Shown here: piece after piece, positions 24,027-36,500 of the stretch | Numbering within the stretch: the first letter of the stretch is position 1 | How the letters are laid out: each line of letters starts with the position of its first letter | Assembly: GCA_012845835.1 (NCBI GenBank) | Contig: JABAKD010000011.1 | Coordinates: 5,232,036 to 5,296,035, forward strand | Reading direction: 5' to 3' | Length of the DNA: 64,000 nt | DNA from: Undaria pinnatifida | Lineage: Eukaryota > Sar > Phaeophyceae > Laminariales > Alariaceae | Made by a program: the position numbers and the translations under genes | Notes under the pieces: model-generated | What the model was told of the DNA's origin: nothing | Databases searched by the model: none | What the model saw: the letters and a program-made list of their open reading frames with translations, nothing else

Positions 24027-25092
24027 TAACCCCTTTTTTGCAACTGGAAACCCATTTTTGGAGACAAAATTACTTGGATTTAGTATAGCAATAGGTTCGG
24101 GGGGCTCTATCGAGGTTAAGATCTCTCTCTCCCAAAAACCGTTTTTATTTTGGAGAAAAATAAAACTGCCACACCACCGGGCGGGGAGATGAAAAAATCC
24201 CCAGGTGGTGGCCCTAGGTACACAACGAGATTCACGCGAAAACTGGCCGTTTTCTTTTTTTTTCCCCCGACGATTTTGGGTTAACCCCTTTACAGCCCTA
24301 GAACCCCTCCCTGTACTAAATCCAAGTAATTTTGTCCCCCAAAACGGGTTTCCAGTTGTAAAAGGGTTTAGGAGCCCCCCCCGTCGGTCAGAAACCATTT
24401 TCGCCAAAAAAAGGTATACCTCTATCGTAGCCTTGGTCTCAGGCTACGGTACGGGGGCGGTCCCTTTCGGGACCCTTCCTGCCCTTCTTAAACAGTGTTG
24501 ACGACTCGGGGTTACCCGCGCGCGACGTGACTCCCCCGTGTTCCTTGTTGCGGTTTGAGCTTTTGTGCTGTTTTAGTTTTGCGACATCGATGACGCGCGC
24601 GTGCCTCACGACAGTGAGGTAGAACTTTTCGGGTCTGATTTTTTTTTTTTCCCCGACGACTTTGGATTCAAAGAGCCCCCCCCGTCCTTCAAAAACCATT
24701 TTCGCCAGAAAAAGGTGTACCTCTATCGTAGCCTTGGTCTCAGGCGACGGGGTACGGGGGGGGGTCCCTTTCGGGGCCCTTCCTAGCAGTGTTGACCACT
24801 CGGGGTTACCCGCGCGCGAAGTGACGACCCCCGTGTTTCGTTGTTGTTGCGCGGTCGGTTCAAGCTTTCGTCCGGTTTTATAGTTTTGCGACATGGATGA
24901 CGCGCGTGTCACGATGTCCACAGAGGTGTCGCACTTTTTTTCACGTCTGATTTTTTTTTTCGCCGCTGAATGACGGCGGGGGGGGGGGGGATGGGGGCTC
25001 CTTAAACCCCTTTACAACTGGAAACCCGTTCTTGGGGACAAAATCACTTGGATTTAGTATCAGGGAGGGGTTCGGGGGCTCTAAAGGGGTTG
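24027..25092. mobile_element. Cluster: three TTAA mini-MITEs and a ~295-bp tandem duplication
   Basis: Mini-elements lie at 24027-24119, 24281-24370 and 25002-25092. Between the last two, two units (about 24371-24660 and 24661-24960) share [24 protein letters not shown], gtagccttggtctcaggc, gttacccgcgcgcga and gttttgcgacatcgatgac-like words. Minus-strand open frames of up to 160 codons read through both units without a recognisable domain. Confidence 0.75.
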
Positions 25093-25094
25093 AC

Positions 25095-25579
25095 CCGAAA
25101 TCATCGGAAAAATCGGGCCCATTTTCGTTGTTGTTGTTGCATGAATTCTCGTTCTTTATGCCCTATAGGAGGCCACATAATCTGCGGGGATTTTTCATCT
25201 CCGGTTTCATATATCGTATAATAATAGCAGTTTTTATTTTATTTTACTACTTGAGTCGTCTTTTGGGAGAGGTCTCTTTTAAGCTCTAAGCGAGGAAACC
25301 TTACAATAGCAGTCTTTATTTTCTTTACTACTCAAAGTTGTCTTTTGGGAGAGGTCTCTTTTAAGCTCTAAGCGAGGAAAACCTTCAGAAAAAAAGAGGC
25401 GCGCCTCTATCGTAGCACGCGCGTCGGATCCGAAAGGGAATGAAAAGTGGCTCAGATCCGGCAGTGATTTCCCCCCTTTTTGAAGTAGCTACTATCAACT
25501 GCATACAGCCGGTGCATGATGTGATTACGCCCTACTCTCCCTCTCCGACGCCTTTTCGTTCCGTTCTAGAGACTGATTT
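25095..25579. other. Unassigned with a ~75-bp direct repeat
   Basis: ttgggagaggtctcttttaa recurs at 25264 and 25345, preceded in both by aatagcagt-t-tattt. The same phrase occurs diverged at about 10645 and 10885. No gene. Confidence 0.5.
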
Positions 25580-26101
25580 CTACGATAGCCCCCCCCCCCC
25601 CCTCCCCCCCCCCGCCCGAAAACCAGCGATTTGCTTTTTTCAGCGCGGACGTGTCATGGCTGCTCGGCACGAGGAAAGGATGTGCTACATACGGTAAACA
25701 AGTCTTCACATATTCTCTTGCTTGCGAAGTACACTATCGATCGATGACGTCGGGGTGGGGCAAGGGGGGGCACCGAATCCAAGGAGATACGGACGGGAGC
25801 TGGTTTCGAAACCCCGATGATTTTGTTCATGAAAAGCAGGGGGGGGGGGGGGTCATTCTACGGTAGCCCCCCCCAACTTTTCTTTAACGAAAACGCCGGT
25901 TTTGAAACCAACTCCCGGCCGTATCTCCTGAAATACGGTGCCCCCCCTTGCCCCACCCCGACGTCATCGGTCGATAGTCCTGCGCGAACAAGAACATATG
26001 TGAATATATACTTTTCACATAGCATCCTTCCTCGTATCGAGCAGCCACGAAACGTTCGTGTAAGAAAATCGATGCTTTTTTTTGGGGGGGGGCTATCGTA
26101 G
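25580..26101. mobile_element. MITE family E, two copies head to head
   Basis: Copy 1 is 25580-25866 and copy 2, inverted, is 25859-26101; they share ctacggtag. The family ends are ctacgatagccccccccaac and ttttctttaacgaaaa, inverted at the other side. Inner blocks include gtatctcctgaaatacggtg and ccccaccccgacgtcatcgg. Non-coding. Partial or diverged copies lie at 8785, 11772, 12440 and 20670. Confidence 0.8.
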
Positions 26102-26219
26102 AACGACTGTCGAATCCACAACAGGGGCGTCCCCCACTCGAAGCTGCCATCCGATACGCAACAAAATACGCGCGAGAGAGGGTGCGTCAAGTCCGCCTCA
26201 CACAAGAGTGGCGTGCTTC

Positions 26220-27160
26220 TAAAGAAAGGATGCAGTCTCACACCCTTCACGCGACTCCCCGGCGCCGAACATCTTACGGCGCTTCGTGCTTGGTGCGCGC
26301 ACGCGATGTCTAATGCCTGGTCGGGGTGAAAACCCGACGTGCTCCGTCCCGGCAAGGGTCAATGGTCTCAACACTACGGCTAGATGCATTAAATGAGTCC
26401 CCCCGCCCTCCCTTTCGCCCCGAACACCCCAAGCTTTGGCGGACTCGTTATCGCGCATCGGACATGGACACAGTGGGCAGCAGGTGCATCCACACATACA
26501 GCAACCAGCAGCGGCGGCACATAGAAGGAGCGAAAAGGCGGCAGCAACAGCAGCAGCAACAGCAGCAGCAATAGCTGCAGCAAGCAAACGAACGGCCGAA
26601 ATCGATCCAAACATTCCCGCCGCGGGGGGGGTCCAGGCGGGCGGGCGAGCGGGGGGGCGGGGGGCGAGGGGCGGGGGCGGAGGGGGGGTATTGTTCTAGC
26701 TGTGACAACGACGCCGCGATGTTGCGGCCCTCATCGCGTGAGTACCTTCCGCTAGCGCTGACAACAGCCGATGTTGCGGCCCTCATCGCGTGAGTACCTC
26801 CCGCTAGCGTTGACAACAGCGTATTTTAGTACCTTCCACATTCACGTCAAAATAGCTTGCACTTCATATTAGATTTTAGATTACCAAAACCCACCGCACA
26901 CGTCACTAAATCCGCCGCACACGTTTCGCTACCACATCAACCGCTCACAAAACGCCGCCAAGGCAACCACTCCCGAAACGCTTATCAATCCCAACGCACG
27001 TGAATCGCTACCAAATCAACCAACAACTCACGAAACGCTACCTATTCCACCGCACATGAAACGCCACCAAACAAACTAGCCACGCACCAATCCATACTAA
27101 ATCAACCAGCCGCTCACGAAACACCACAAAACCCACCGTACACCAAAACGGTGTCGAATT
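26220..27160. repeat. Dispersed repeat, CAG tract and minisatellites
   Basis: 26225-26375 is a copy of the repeat at 29112. 26538-26585 is CAG-rich. 26702-26820 is a two-unit ~55-bp repeat (gatgttgcggccctcatcgc). 26890-27160 is a degenerate ~40-bp array built on aatcaaccaac-ctcacgaaacgc. Confidence 0.75.
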
Positions 27161-27420
27161 CAACCGCCGCACCAAACGGCATCAATTCACTCGACACACC
27201 AAGTGCTGTTTATACATATACACGTATGGGACAGGCAAGGATGGTACGATACAGCGGCAGAGGCGGCGGCGGTGCAAATCGCATGCGTGCTACTGTAGGT
27301 TCAGCAAGAGACGCCGCCCGTTCACATCGTCCTCGCGTGTATGGAAATGCAAGTGTGCCCCCCCCCCCCCCCCTCCCGCTGGCACAACGGTGTACACATA
27401 AACCAAATCAAGTCAAACAA

Positions 27421-27592
27421 AAAAAGATCGAACCAAACCGAACCGAACCGAATCTAACCGAACCGATCCGATCCGATCCGAACCGAACCGAACCGATCCG
27501 AACCGAGCCGGATCGAATCGAACCGAACCGGATCGAATCAAATCGAATTCGAACCAAACCGGACCGAATCGAATCGAACCGCTCGCACACGT
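27421..27592. repeat. (GAACC/GATCC)n pentanucleotide tract
   Basis: Degenerate 5-bp units throughout. The RTEPNRTEP and SIRFGSIR frames are artefacts. Confidence 0.95.
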
Positions 27593-27697
27593 CAACCGTC
27601 AACGTGATAATCATGTACCAGGTTGTATCAAATACCGACCACCAATCAATCAGTATATTAAAATAAACAGCACAAAGCCACATGCATTTTAACCACT

Positions 27698-27962
27698 GGT
27701 CCCTCTATAGTGCCGGTAACACCGGCACTATGCCGGCAACCGGCACTACTCCGCATCCTGCCACTAGTTGTGCCCATCTGTGCCAGGCGATTTCACAGGC
27801 AGTATAGCGGGCAACCGGCACTACTCGACCGGCACTATAGCGGCAACCGGCACTACTCCATATATTTGCCACTACTGGCTGTTCCCATCTGTGCCAGGCG
27901 ATTTCACAGGCATTAAAATAGCGGGCGACCAGCACTACTCAACCGGCAATATAGAGGGACCA
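27698..27962. mobile_element. MITE, CCGGCACTATAG family, expanded
   Basis: The ends ggtccctctatagtgccggt and caatatagagggacc are inverted repeats. The inner segment is duplicated (catctgtgccaggcgatttc at 27774 and 27887). 27963-28430 beyond it is unassigned. Confidence 0.75.
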
Positions 27963-28429
27963 GAACTACTATGTACCGTGTAGTAGCCGAAAGCAAGAGA
28001 GTTACGCATCAGTAAGTGCCACTGCTGGCGCTGCCGCGGCATCAGCTTTTGAACTGATTGGTCGCTTTCACACAAGACGATGGAATCGCGCCGCCGATAA
28101 TCTTCCCGCCGAAACGATGCTCCCACTATTCGACTAAGACATCCATAGATTGTATTACTTTCCGCAGGTGCTACTAAAACAGTACTGTTGTACGTACTAC
28201 TGGTCTGTATATATGGCATCATATAATACATTCGAGTGTATACCAAAAAAGAATACATGAAAAAACAAACACAAAAAACAGCCAACCTCGCCCGCACGTC
28301 CCCTGCCCGCACGCCCCCTGCCCGCACGTCTCCTACCCGTCCCGCCTCCCAACCGGTCGAACACACCGTCAACTAACCAGCATTTGTATCATACTGGTTG
28401 AGCAAAATCCCGCGACCTGCGTATCACGC

Positions 28430-29455
28430 CGCTTGAAAAGACGAGTATCGGCCCTCAAATTGATCGAACTCACTGCTGACGTATTTGAAACAATTTGACA
28501 TAAAATCCATCAAACACACAAAACACGCACACGCATACACAAAAAACCACACACACAAAAAACCATGGGCGAAAAAAAGCGCTTTTTGAGCCGGCGAAAC
28601 ACACAAAAAACAGATGAAAACGACGAAAAAACACGCCAGGCAGCAGGTACAACTAGTATTACGTTTATACTGGTAGTCAGTATGTCTATAACTACTTCCA
28701 CGTATATGGATATTGTTTCAGGTGCAGCCTGGTATGCTTTGAGAGCTCAAACACAAAAAATTGGTTGAGAGCGCGAAAGAAAAACAACCCTTTATTGTAT
28801 TGTCGCCGAATGAGACGAAATACAAAATATTGGCGGAATAGCCCGATGAACGGGAACCACTCCAACAATAACCTAGGTACAGAGGACACCGCAACAGGAA
28901 CAAACAATTTCAAGCGCAGCACAGCGCCCGCAAACACACAAAACGAGAGCAAAAAAGAAAGAAAGAAAGCAGGGCAACGAATCACTGGTTTACCATTGGT
29001 GTTTTCAACTGTCAACACAATAATAGCAAAAACAGCAAAGGAAAAGCCCAAAAACTCAAAACAAAAATCAAAGCATACAGATACTACACACATACGTGCG
29101 GAACGTTTAGGGTGCAGCTCACCCTTCATGCGACTCGCCGGACACCTCACGGCGCTTCGCGCTTCGTGCACGCGACGCCGCTCTGGTCGGTGAAAACCCC
29201 GCGTGCGCTGTCTTACTGCCATTATTTAGATGCGAGGGTCTATGGTCTCACATACGACTGTGAGTACACGCCACCCCCCAGCCCCTCCCTACGCGCACAC
29301 GACATAAACGGCTACAGGTTCCAGCGTATTTCACCAAGCGACGGCGGTGGCGCATGTCATAGCAACATCACACCGGAGACCGGAAACTCGATATCGATTC
29401 CAGAGCACGATAGACTATTTCATAGAGAAAGATACAAAACGAAAACATGACAAAA
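28430..29455. other. Unassigned, A-rich; one dispersed repeat copy
   Basis: 29112-29230 is the cgcgactccccgg-type repeat also at 23283 and 26240. Frames at 28692-29222 and 28765-29193 cross it and have no recognisable domain. Confidence 0.45.
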
Positions 29456-29975
29456 GGGAAAGAGAAAGAAAAAAAAAGAAAAGAGGAGAAAAAAAAACGG
29501 CGGGAACGAAAAACTAAAAGCGAAAACATGAAAACGGGAAAAAAAAACGAGAGTTCAAGCCATGCAGAGAGCGCAAGCGGCAGACGTACCCACCAAAACA
29601 CACCCCTTCAACACACCCTGCAACAATGAACTGCAAACACCACACGCTGCAACGCGGTATCATAGCAAAGCAAGCAAACAAGCAAGCAAGCGAGCAAGCA
29701 CGCAAGACCCAAGCAAGCAAGCACGCAAGCGAGCGAGCGAGCGAGCGGGCAAGCAAGCAAGCACGCCAGCAAGGCAAGCAGGCAAGTCAGGCACGCAGGA
29801 AAGCAAGCGAGCAGGCAAGCAAGCAAAATGGCAAGAAAGTGCTACCCACCGTCTCAACTATTCTCAGCTATGTGCTTGTGGTTCTGTTCTCAAGCTCAAC
29901 CGTAACCACACCTTCAACCTTACCCGCGCCTTCAACTTCAACTTCAACTTCAACCTCAACGTCAACTTACAGTAG
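29455..29975. repeat. A-rich block, (AAGC/GAGC)n and (TTCAAC)n tracts
   Basis: Purine-rich 29455-29545, tetranucleotide 29665-29825 and hexanucleotide 29910-29968. Open frames here are artefacts. Confidence 0.92.
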
Positions 29976-30039
29976 ACTCCACAATGTGAAAATGCACGAT
30001 AGGTACGCCTGAACCTGGCGAGCCCCAACACCAACACCC

Positions 30040-31345
30040 CCACGCCGCATTAATGCTCCACAAGCGCAAGGGGAAATGGGGGGGGGGGGGGGGGAACCCC
30101 CCTCTCTCCGTCCGGGGTACCCCCCCCCAATCCCACTCATGCGTAGATGGGGCAATGCGCCACGTTTCTGCGAGCCTCCGCTCAAATGTTGGAGGTGTCT
30201 TTAGTAGGAGTAGGAACGGTGCTCCGTCTCGAAAGGGATGCGTGGTCAACTCTCAGATGACCAAGGCAAGCAACAGATGAGGACATCCCCTCCCCCCCCC
30301 CGTCCCCTCCCCCTCCTTCTCTACCCCGTACTCCACTCATGCAGAAAGCGCCACATTCTTCTGTAAACCTTCCTCCCCCGCATTCCACTCAAGCAGATGG
30401 GTCACGTTGCTGCAAAAATCGTCGCGGGCACGCAGGAAAAACGAGCCCCCCGCCTCGCCCCATCCCTGCCCCTCATCTTACCCAGGCAAATGGGCCACGT
30501 TTCTGGAAAAACACCGCCCACGCACCAACGACCCTCCCCCCCCCCCCCCCGTTCCTAGCCCTCTTTTGGAAAAAAACGGGTCAGATTTCAGGGAAATGAG
30601 ACAACGTGATAACGTAATCATCACCGCGAAGTCCACTCAAAGCAGAGACGGGTAAGGGAAGGGGTGTCGTCTGCGTTTTTCCGTGAAAGCGCGCTGCCTA
30701 CAGAAAAAAAAGGACGAGAGAGAAAGAGAGAGAGAAACGGACGTTCTCAAAATCGAGACAACAGTTATTCGGAGCTCGGGGGGATGGGTTGCGTCGCCGT
30801 GTGCACAAGAAAAGACGTTGCCGCGGGGGCAAAAACGAGTCACATTCAGCAAAAACGAACCATTTTGAGCAAAACAGGAGTGTAATTCTGAGCACTATTC
30901 TCCTGCCTTGCCCGCACGCGGGGTTTCCGGGGGCACACGCAGGCGTTCAGGGTTTTGACGCCGTGCAATCAAAACCCCTTGTGACAGTTTTTACCGCACC
31001 AACCAACTTACTAACCAATCAACGGATGTACCATTACATCGTTGCGAAAGGGCCAGCGGGAATACGGTCGTACCACGTCATTCCATTAACCTTCTCTAAC
31101 GGGTCAGCGAAGTTCACGGTTTTACCACACCATTTAACAATGACCTTCCCATGGGTCAGTGGAGAAAAGGTTTTTTACCACACCACACTCAACCAACCTT
31201 CCTACGGGTCAGCTCAGACAACGGTTTTACATCCGCCACAACAGCCAATCAACCGCGTCCGCAACACTTTCCAAGCGGGTCGGGTCAGCTGAGAAAACGC
31301 TTTTGCCCGACCACACACCCAAGCAACCGTCACAGCAACACTTTC
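30040..31345. repeat. Diverged ~70-bp tandem units
   Basis: 30110-30600 repeats ccactcatgcagaaagcgcc-like, gggtcacgttgctgcaaaaa-like and C-run words. 30960-31345 repeats gggtcagcgaagttcacggt-like and tttaccacaccacactcaac-like words. The 167-codon frame at 30789-31292 lies in this array. Confidence 0.7.
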
Positions 31346-31985
31346 CGAGCGTGGGTGGTGGTGTACTCGATATTCATAGCATGGCCGTAGTCGTATGATC
31401 ATACCCCCTTACCCTTCGTGTGAGGGGGGAAGGGGGGTGAAACCATACCATGCGTGGCGGCAGTCCTTCACCGTTTTTCTACTGCAATTTTTTACCACAC
31501 AATTTCCACGTGCTTCGTCCCCAAAACGGTTGGCTGCAGCTCTAAGGAGGGATGGTAATACAAGAGGAGGGTGCAACCAATGATAATCCTATTAGAGATC
31601 CAACCATCCGCATCGTCGCCGTGCGAACGCATTCCCCGTATAGAAGCAAACCAAACCGACGTACTTGTGCGAAGAGACCGGTCCGTCCCTAAAGCAGCCG
31701 TACCCGCCACCAATCTTCGAACCACATTCCAATGAAACCTTTTTCAACCACACGCATTTTTCGAGGCGATAAAGGGGAAAACAAAAGGATAAAAGTCTTC
31801 CCGCAAGCTAAACAACACCTCAAAAACTACCAAAAAAAGGCCAAAGGGACGGCATATACAAACAAAAAGGGGCGAGATATTCACCAAGAAAGAGGCTTTA
31901 CACTCGTCCTTCTGCATCGTCCCCCCCCCCCCCCCCCCGCTCCACCCCCGCCTCTCCGTTTCTAGCCCGAAAACGATGTACAGTG
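31346..31985. other. Unassigned
   Basis: No repeat family or gene recognised apart from a C run at 31920-31938. Confidence 0.35.
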
Positions 31986-31986
31986 A

Positions 31987-32161
31987 TGGTCTCCCTATGG
32001 TGCTGCTATGTGCCAACCTACAATACCGGCAATATACCGGACACCGGCACTATCGGGTATAGTACCGATGGTACTAGTACAGCGTGTGCCAGCCGTGCCA
32101 AGCGATTTCACCGCACTGTATCGGCAATAGGCACTACTCAACCGGCACCGCAAAGGGACCA
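31987..32161. mobile_element. MITE, CCGGCACTATAG family
   Basis: The left end tggtctccctatggtgctgc is weak and the right end accggcaccgcaaagggacc is clear. The inner agccgtgccaagcgatttca is shared with other copies. Confidence 0.6.
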
Positions 32162-32339
32162 TTCCATTTCTTTGGTTCTATGTAGCAGCGGCGCCAGCCC
32201 CACGAACAACAAAAAATGCCTGAATCGACGAATCACACGCGGGAAGAGGGCGCTAATACTGCTACCTGGTACAGTTGTATATAGCATTCTGGCACCACCG
32301 ATCGATTAAACTAACAAAAAATATCGAGATAAAAATCCT

Positions 32340-33241
32340 GTATTTTTTAGAAACTGTCATCCCCTCCAGCCCGGGCAAGCCCAGCCCCCCCCCCTCCCCA
32401 TCTCCCCGCCCCACTCCACACGGTGACAATCTATCAAGACGGGCAAGCCCAGCCCCCCCCCCTCCCCATCTCCCCGCTCCACTCCACACCGCGACAATCT
32501 ATCAAGATCAGGCCCACATCCAAAAAGGTCCCTGGTCCCTGATATGCGCATACGGTCGATTCTATACCGTCAAGCTAAACCGGGCAGAATTCCCATCCCA
32601 TTAAGCTCTAACGGTCAATTCTATCCCGTTATTTTCATACGGGTCAAACCCATCCCGTTAAGCTCATAAGGTCAACCATATCCCGCATAAGGTCATCGCC
32701 GTGATGCTCATACGGTACGCCATCCCGACAAGCCTACCGGCTTACATCGGCGCGCAACGCCGACACCGCGGCTCTTACGCCCGGCTATAGACGAAGACAA
32801 CGAAACAATACAGAGGGGAAGGGACGACGGATTCGACGGATCTCCTGGATAATAGAGACAAAAACGCATTTTATCTCGACATATTAACCTCTTTTGGTCA
32901 ATGCATACTAGCTTTAGTGCAGATGCTAGGAGACCAGACTTTTTCGGCGCGCCAAGGCCTCTTTCGGGTGTGATATACTAGTTTAAGTGTGCGGGAACCT
33001 TCAGTCGAGGGGGTCAAACCGCCCTCTCCTGGCATCTCGTACGGAGATGGAGACGGAGACCAGATGGGGCTCGTCTCAATTCCGGTTGCGGAGTCAGCAC
33101 TACCTGCTCTCCTTAGTTATCTTTCCCTCTCTTCATCTCTCGCCCCTCCCCTTTCTCTCTCTCTCTCCTCCCCCCCCCTCTCTACCTATTTCTCTCCCCT
33201 CCCCTCCCCCCTCCCTCCTCTGCCCTCCCCCCCCCCCCTCC
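32340..33241. other. Minisatellites, then downstream of the transporter stop
   Basis: 32370-32515 is a ~67-bp two-unit repeat (agcccccccccctccccatc, acaatctatcaaga). 32560-32720 has ~30-bp units around ggtcaattctatcccgtt. 32720-33241 should hold the transporter 3' UTR. I see no convincing polyadenylation signal. Confidence 0.5.
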
Positions 33242-33529
33242 TCACGGCGTAACAATATCAATCACCACCCCGATAGGCACGATAATCATTACAACGACAC
33301 CAAAGACCACCAGCACCTTGCAAGCCAAGCGGTACCCCGCCGTCCCATGCAGCCACCATCCCCGCCCCCCCCCGCCTGCCCCCTCTCCACCATCACCTCC
33401 ACCGCCCAAGAGAAATCGATGCTCCTCGTCACGAGTGGACGACAGGTAGATCAAAGCTGGAAGGATGAAGCTTATCACCGAACCCGTCACGCCCCCGGCA
33501 ATATCCAAGATGTATCCGAACAGGTCCCC
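33242..33529 (-). CDS. Transporter exon 6 (residues 483-577 and stop)
   Basis: The acceptor is CACCCACAG (AG at 33531-33530). The exon opens with [18 protein letters not shown], a hallmark of the C-terminal transmembrane region of AAAP proteins. It has a Gly-rich loop, a last membrane segment ([19 protein letters not shown]) and a TGA stop at 33244-33242. The Gly-rich insert between the last two segments looks like simple-sequence expansion. Confidence 0.93.
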   Translation of the reverse strand, partial: GDLFGYILDIAGGVTGSVISFILPALIYLSSTRDEEHRFLLGGGGDGGEGAGGGGRGWWLHGTAGYRLACKVLVVFGVVVMIIVPIGVVIDIVTP

Positions 33530-36500
33530 CTGTGGGTGCCGAGTAGAATAGCGAGGAGGGAGGGAGGGGGGGAGGGAGGGATGGATGGATGGAGGGAGGG
33601 ACGTAAGGAGAGAAGGAGGGAGGGAGGGAGGGAGGGAGGGAGGGAGGGAGGGAGGGAGGGAGGGAGGGAGGGAGGGAGGGAGGGAGGGAGGGAGGGAGGG
33701 AGGGAGGGAGGGAGGGAGGGAGGGAGGGAGAGAGGGAGGGAGGGAGGAGGGGAGGGAGGGAGAGAGGTGGTTTCAGGTCAACCACAACCGGCAGGGGGAC
33801 CTTGCAATAGGAAGTCATATGATATCATGTGGTACGCATAAGCACCAATTGTATGCCAGGGAGTTTTTTCGTGTAGGGGGGAAGAGAGAGAGTTTCAAGT
33901 TATACACATCCCGAACGGGTAAGCATACGCACCAAGTTTATAGTTGCAGCAGGGGTCCCCAACAAGGCGGTCTGAGTAAGGCCGTATCCCGATATAAGGC
34001 GGTCTGAGTAAGGCGATATCCCGATATAAGGCGGTCTGAGTAAGGCGGTATACCGATATAAGGCGGCCTGAGTAAAGCGGTATCCCGATATAAGGCGGTC
34101 TGAATAAGGCGGTATCCCGATATGAGGCGGTCTGAGTAAGACGGTATCCCGATATAAGGCGGTCTGAGTGAGGCGGTATCCCGATATAAGGCGGTCTGAG
34201 TAAGAGGCGGTATCCCGATACACGGCGGTCTGAGCAAAGCCGCATCCCGGTATAAAGCGGTCGAAATATGTTGGATCTACCTCAAAATTCCCCCTCTAGA
34301 GCAAAAATACCAACACCAACCATTATAGTGGAGAAAAACAAAATATACTACAAATACTGCATGTACAAAAATGAAAAAAAACAAAACAACAGGACCCCTT
34401 CCATTACGTGAAAAAAACTCACCCACAAAGTACACTACAAGTACCAACAACGCAGCTTGCAAATATGAGCATCACCCTAAATTCGCCGCACTCACACCTT
34501 ACGTCGTCAGAACAATTGTATTAGAAAAAAAAAAAAAAAATCGCTTGGCGCGACTGGGGAACTGCACTCAAAACCCCGAATTAATGAACGAACAAGGCGG
34601 CTTCCCCCAACAAGGCGGTCTTTTCTTTTCTTTTTCTTTCTTCTTCCCACTCATTAACCCTCGCACTGCTCTCGCGCTCCCTCCCAGTAGCAACTCAGAC
34701 CCGGGGTCGCAAATAGCGGGCTCTCCTCTCCCCCTCCCCAACACGGTACGTGCCTTCAGTTTAATCGCGAGAAGAACTCAGTATTTTCTTCCCTCGTCGA
34801 TTCGCGTCGAAGAGTTATGTAGCTCTCGCATACCACCGGTTTACTGGACAACCCTACTGCTGCATTTAAAGTCTACAACATCTTAACACTAATTCCTAGT
34901 AGATAGGGTATTCACGAGACAACAAGTTTGGTTGGGCAGGAGGTGGTTCGGAAAACACATAACAATACCATCAAGACTGTCGAGCGTCACGAATCAAGGC
35001 CAACCTTAGCCACGAAAAATCAGCCAACAATTAGGTTACGTCGCAATAAAATGTGTTCCTATCCTTCTTTTATTGAACCACCCTGAAGCGCAAACATAAC
35101 GCAATCAATGCGATCATTTATCGAACTATCTGACCTGAGCGACCCCTACGAGGTTGATGCCGACAATATTAGACGCCCCGCGATTTTATGTGATATGATA
35201 CTACATCATGCGATATGATACGATTCCATATCACACGTGACGATACGAAACGATATGATATGATATGACAAGATACGACGCGGCATGATCTGGTATAAGT
35301 GTAGCATTCAGTGCGAAAGCCGCGCACAGAACCGCAATCAGTCTGACCTGTGCGACCCTGACGAGGCTGAGGTCGACGATAGACGCCACACAACTTGATT
35401 ATGTGATAGGATTTTGTACGATGTGATACGGCACGATACGATACGATACGATACGGTATGGTATGGTATGGTATGTTATGGTATGGTATGGCATGGTATG
35501 GTATGATGAGATATGATGTGATCCGATCTGATCTGATCTGATATGCTATGATATGACATGATGATATGATACGATACGATATGATGTGGTATGATATGAC
35601 ATAATATGACATAATATGATATGATATGATATGATATGATGATATGATAGGGTATTGCATCATATGGCTTGTATCAGACCTGAGCGATCCCGACGAGGTT
35701 GAGGCCGACCATAGACACCACGACCAACGCTAAGAGAGCGAAAGTAACCCATGCCACGTGGTCAAAATCGGCGGCCATGACGTCGTGGCTGCGCAGCGCG
35801 AACAGGCTGTGCCTCAGCACGATCACCTGCCACATGAGGAAACGCGAAACGTCTAAGGTTAAGACACCCCAGCAGTACAGCCAGCAGGACATATCATATC
35901 ATATGAGACGAGTATATACAAGCGTTATCCCCCAGCAGTTCAAAACAGCAGCATATATACACGAGAATCTACAACTTTTTTTTTCTATTATCATACGAGG
36001 TTTCATCCACAACTGCACTCTAGTTTTTTTGCATGCTGTTCTCCGGTGGCCAAGTTTTTCTTCCGGCGCTTTCGGCTGCGGGGAGAAGCAAGGCGTCCGT
36101 CGGTACATTACGACGCATTTGTGGATCCCAGCCGAGCTCCGTGGCCCGTATTCTGAGTACTCAAAGTCGCTGAGCTGTCTCTTTTGTGAAGGGGTTGCGT
36201 TCCGCTTCGCTGAGCCGAGAAGGGCCAAGGAAAATCCCACATTTTGTTGCATTTGTATTAGCCCGCCCCGCTCTCCTGCCCGCTACACAACATCAGCCCA
36301 TTTTTTTCACCCTCTCTGCTGTTTGCTACGACGCAGCAGCAACGGCAGCAGCAGCAGCCGACAGCCACGAACGGTGATCATGTGTGTGTATATGTGCGGG
36401 CTTCTCTATGTATGCGTGAGTGGGGTGCGTGCTGTCATAGGCCATAGCCAACAAAAGCGATCATGAAGAGGGCTGTGGGATCGCTTTCCTCAAAAAAAGC

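Noticed and set aside
24018-24921. Minus-strand frames of 129-160 codons
   Set aside because: They read across TTAA mini-elements and a tandemly duplicated repeat; no domain or splice pattern.
32987-33841. 284-codon plus-strand open frame
   Set aside because: It runs antisense over transporter exon 6 and then through the GGGA tract. Codon pattern and homology support the minus strand.
33950-34265. CRISPR-like array
   Set aside because: Units are contiguous with no unique spacers, and match a dispersed MITE end; the genome is eukaryotic.
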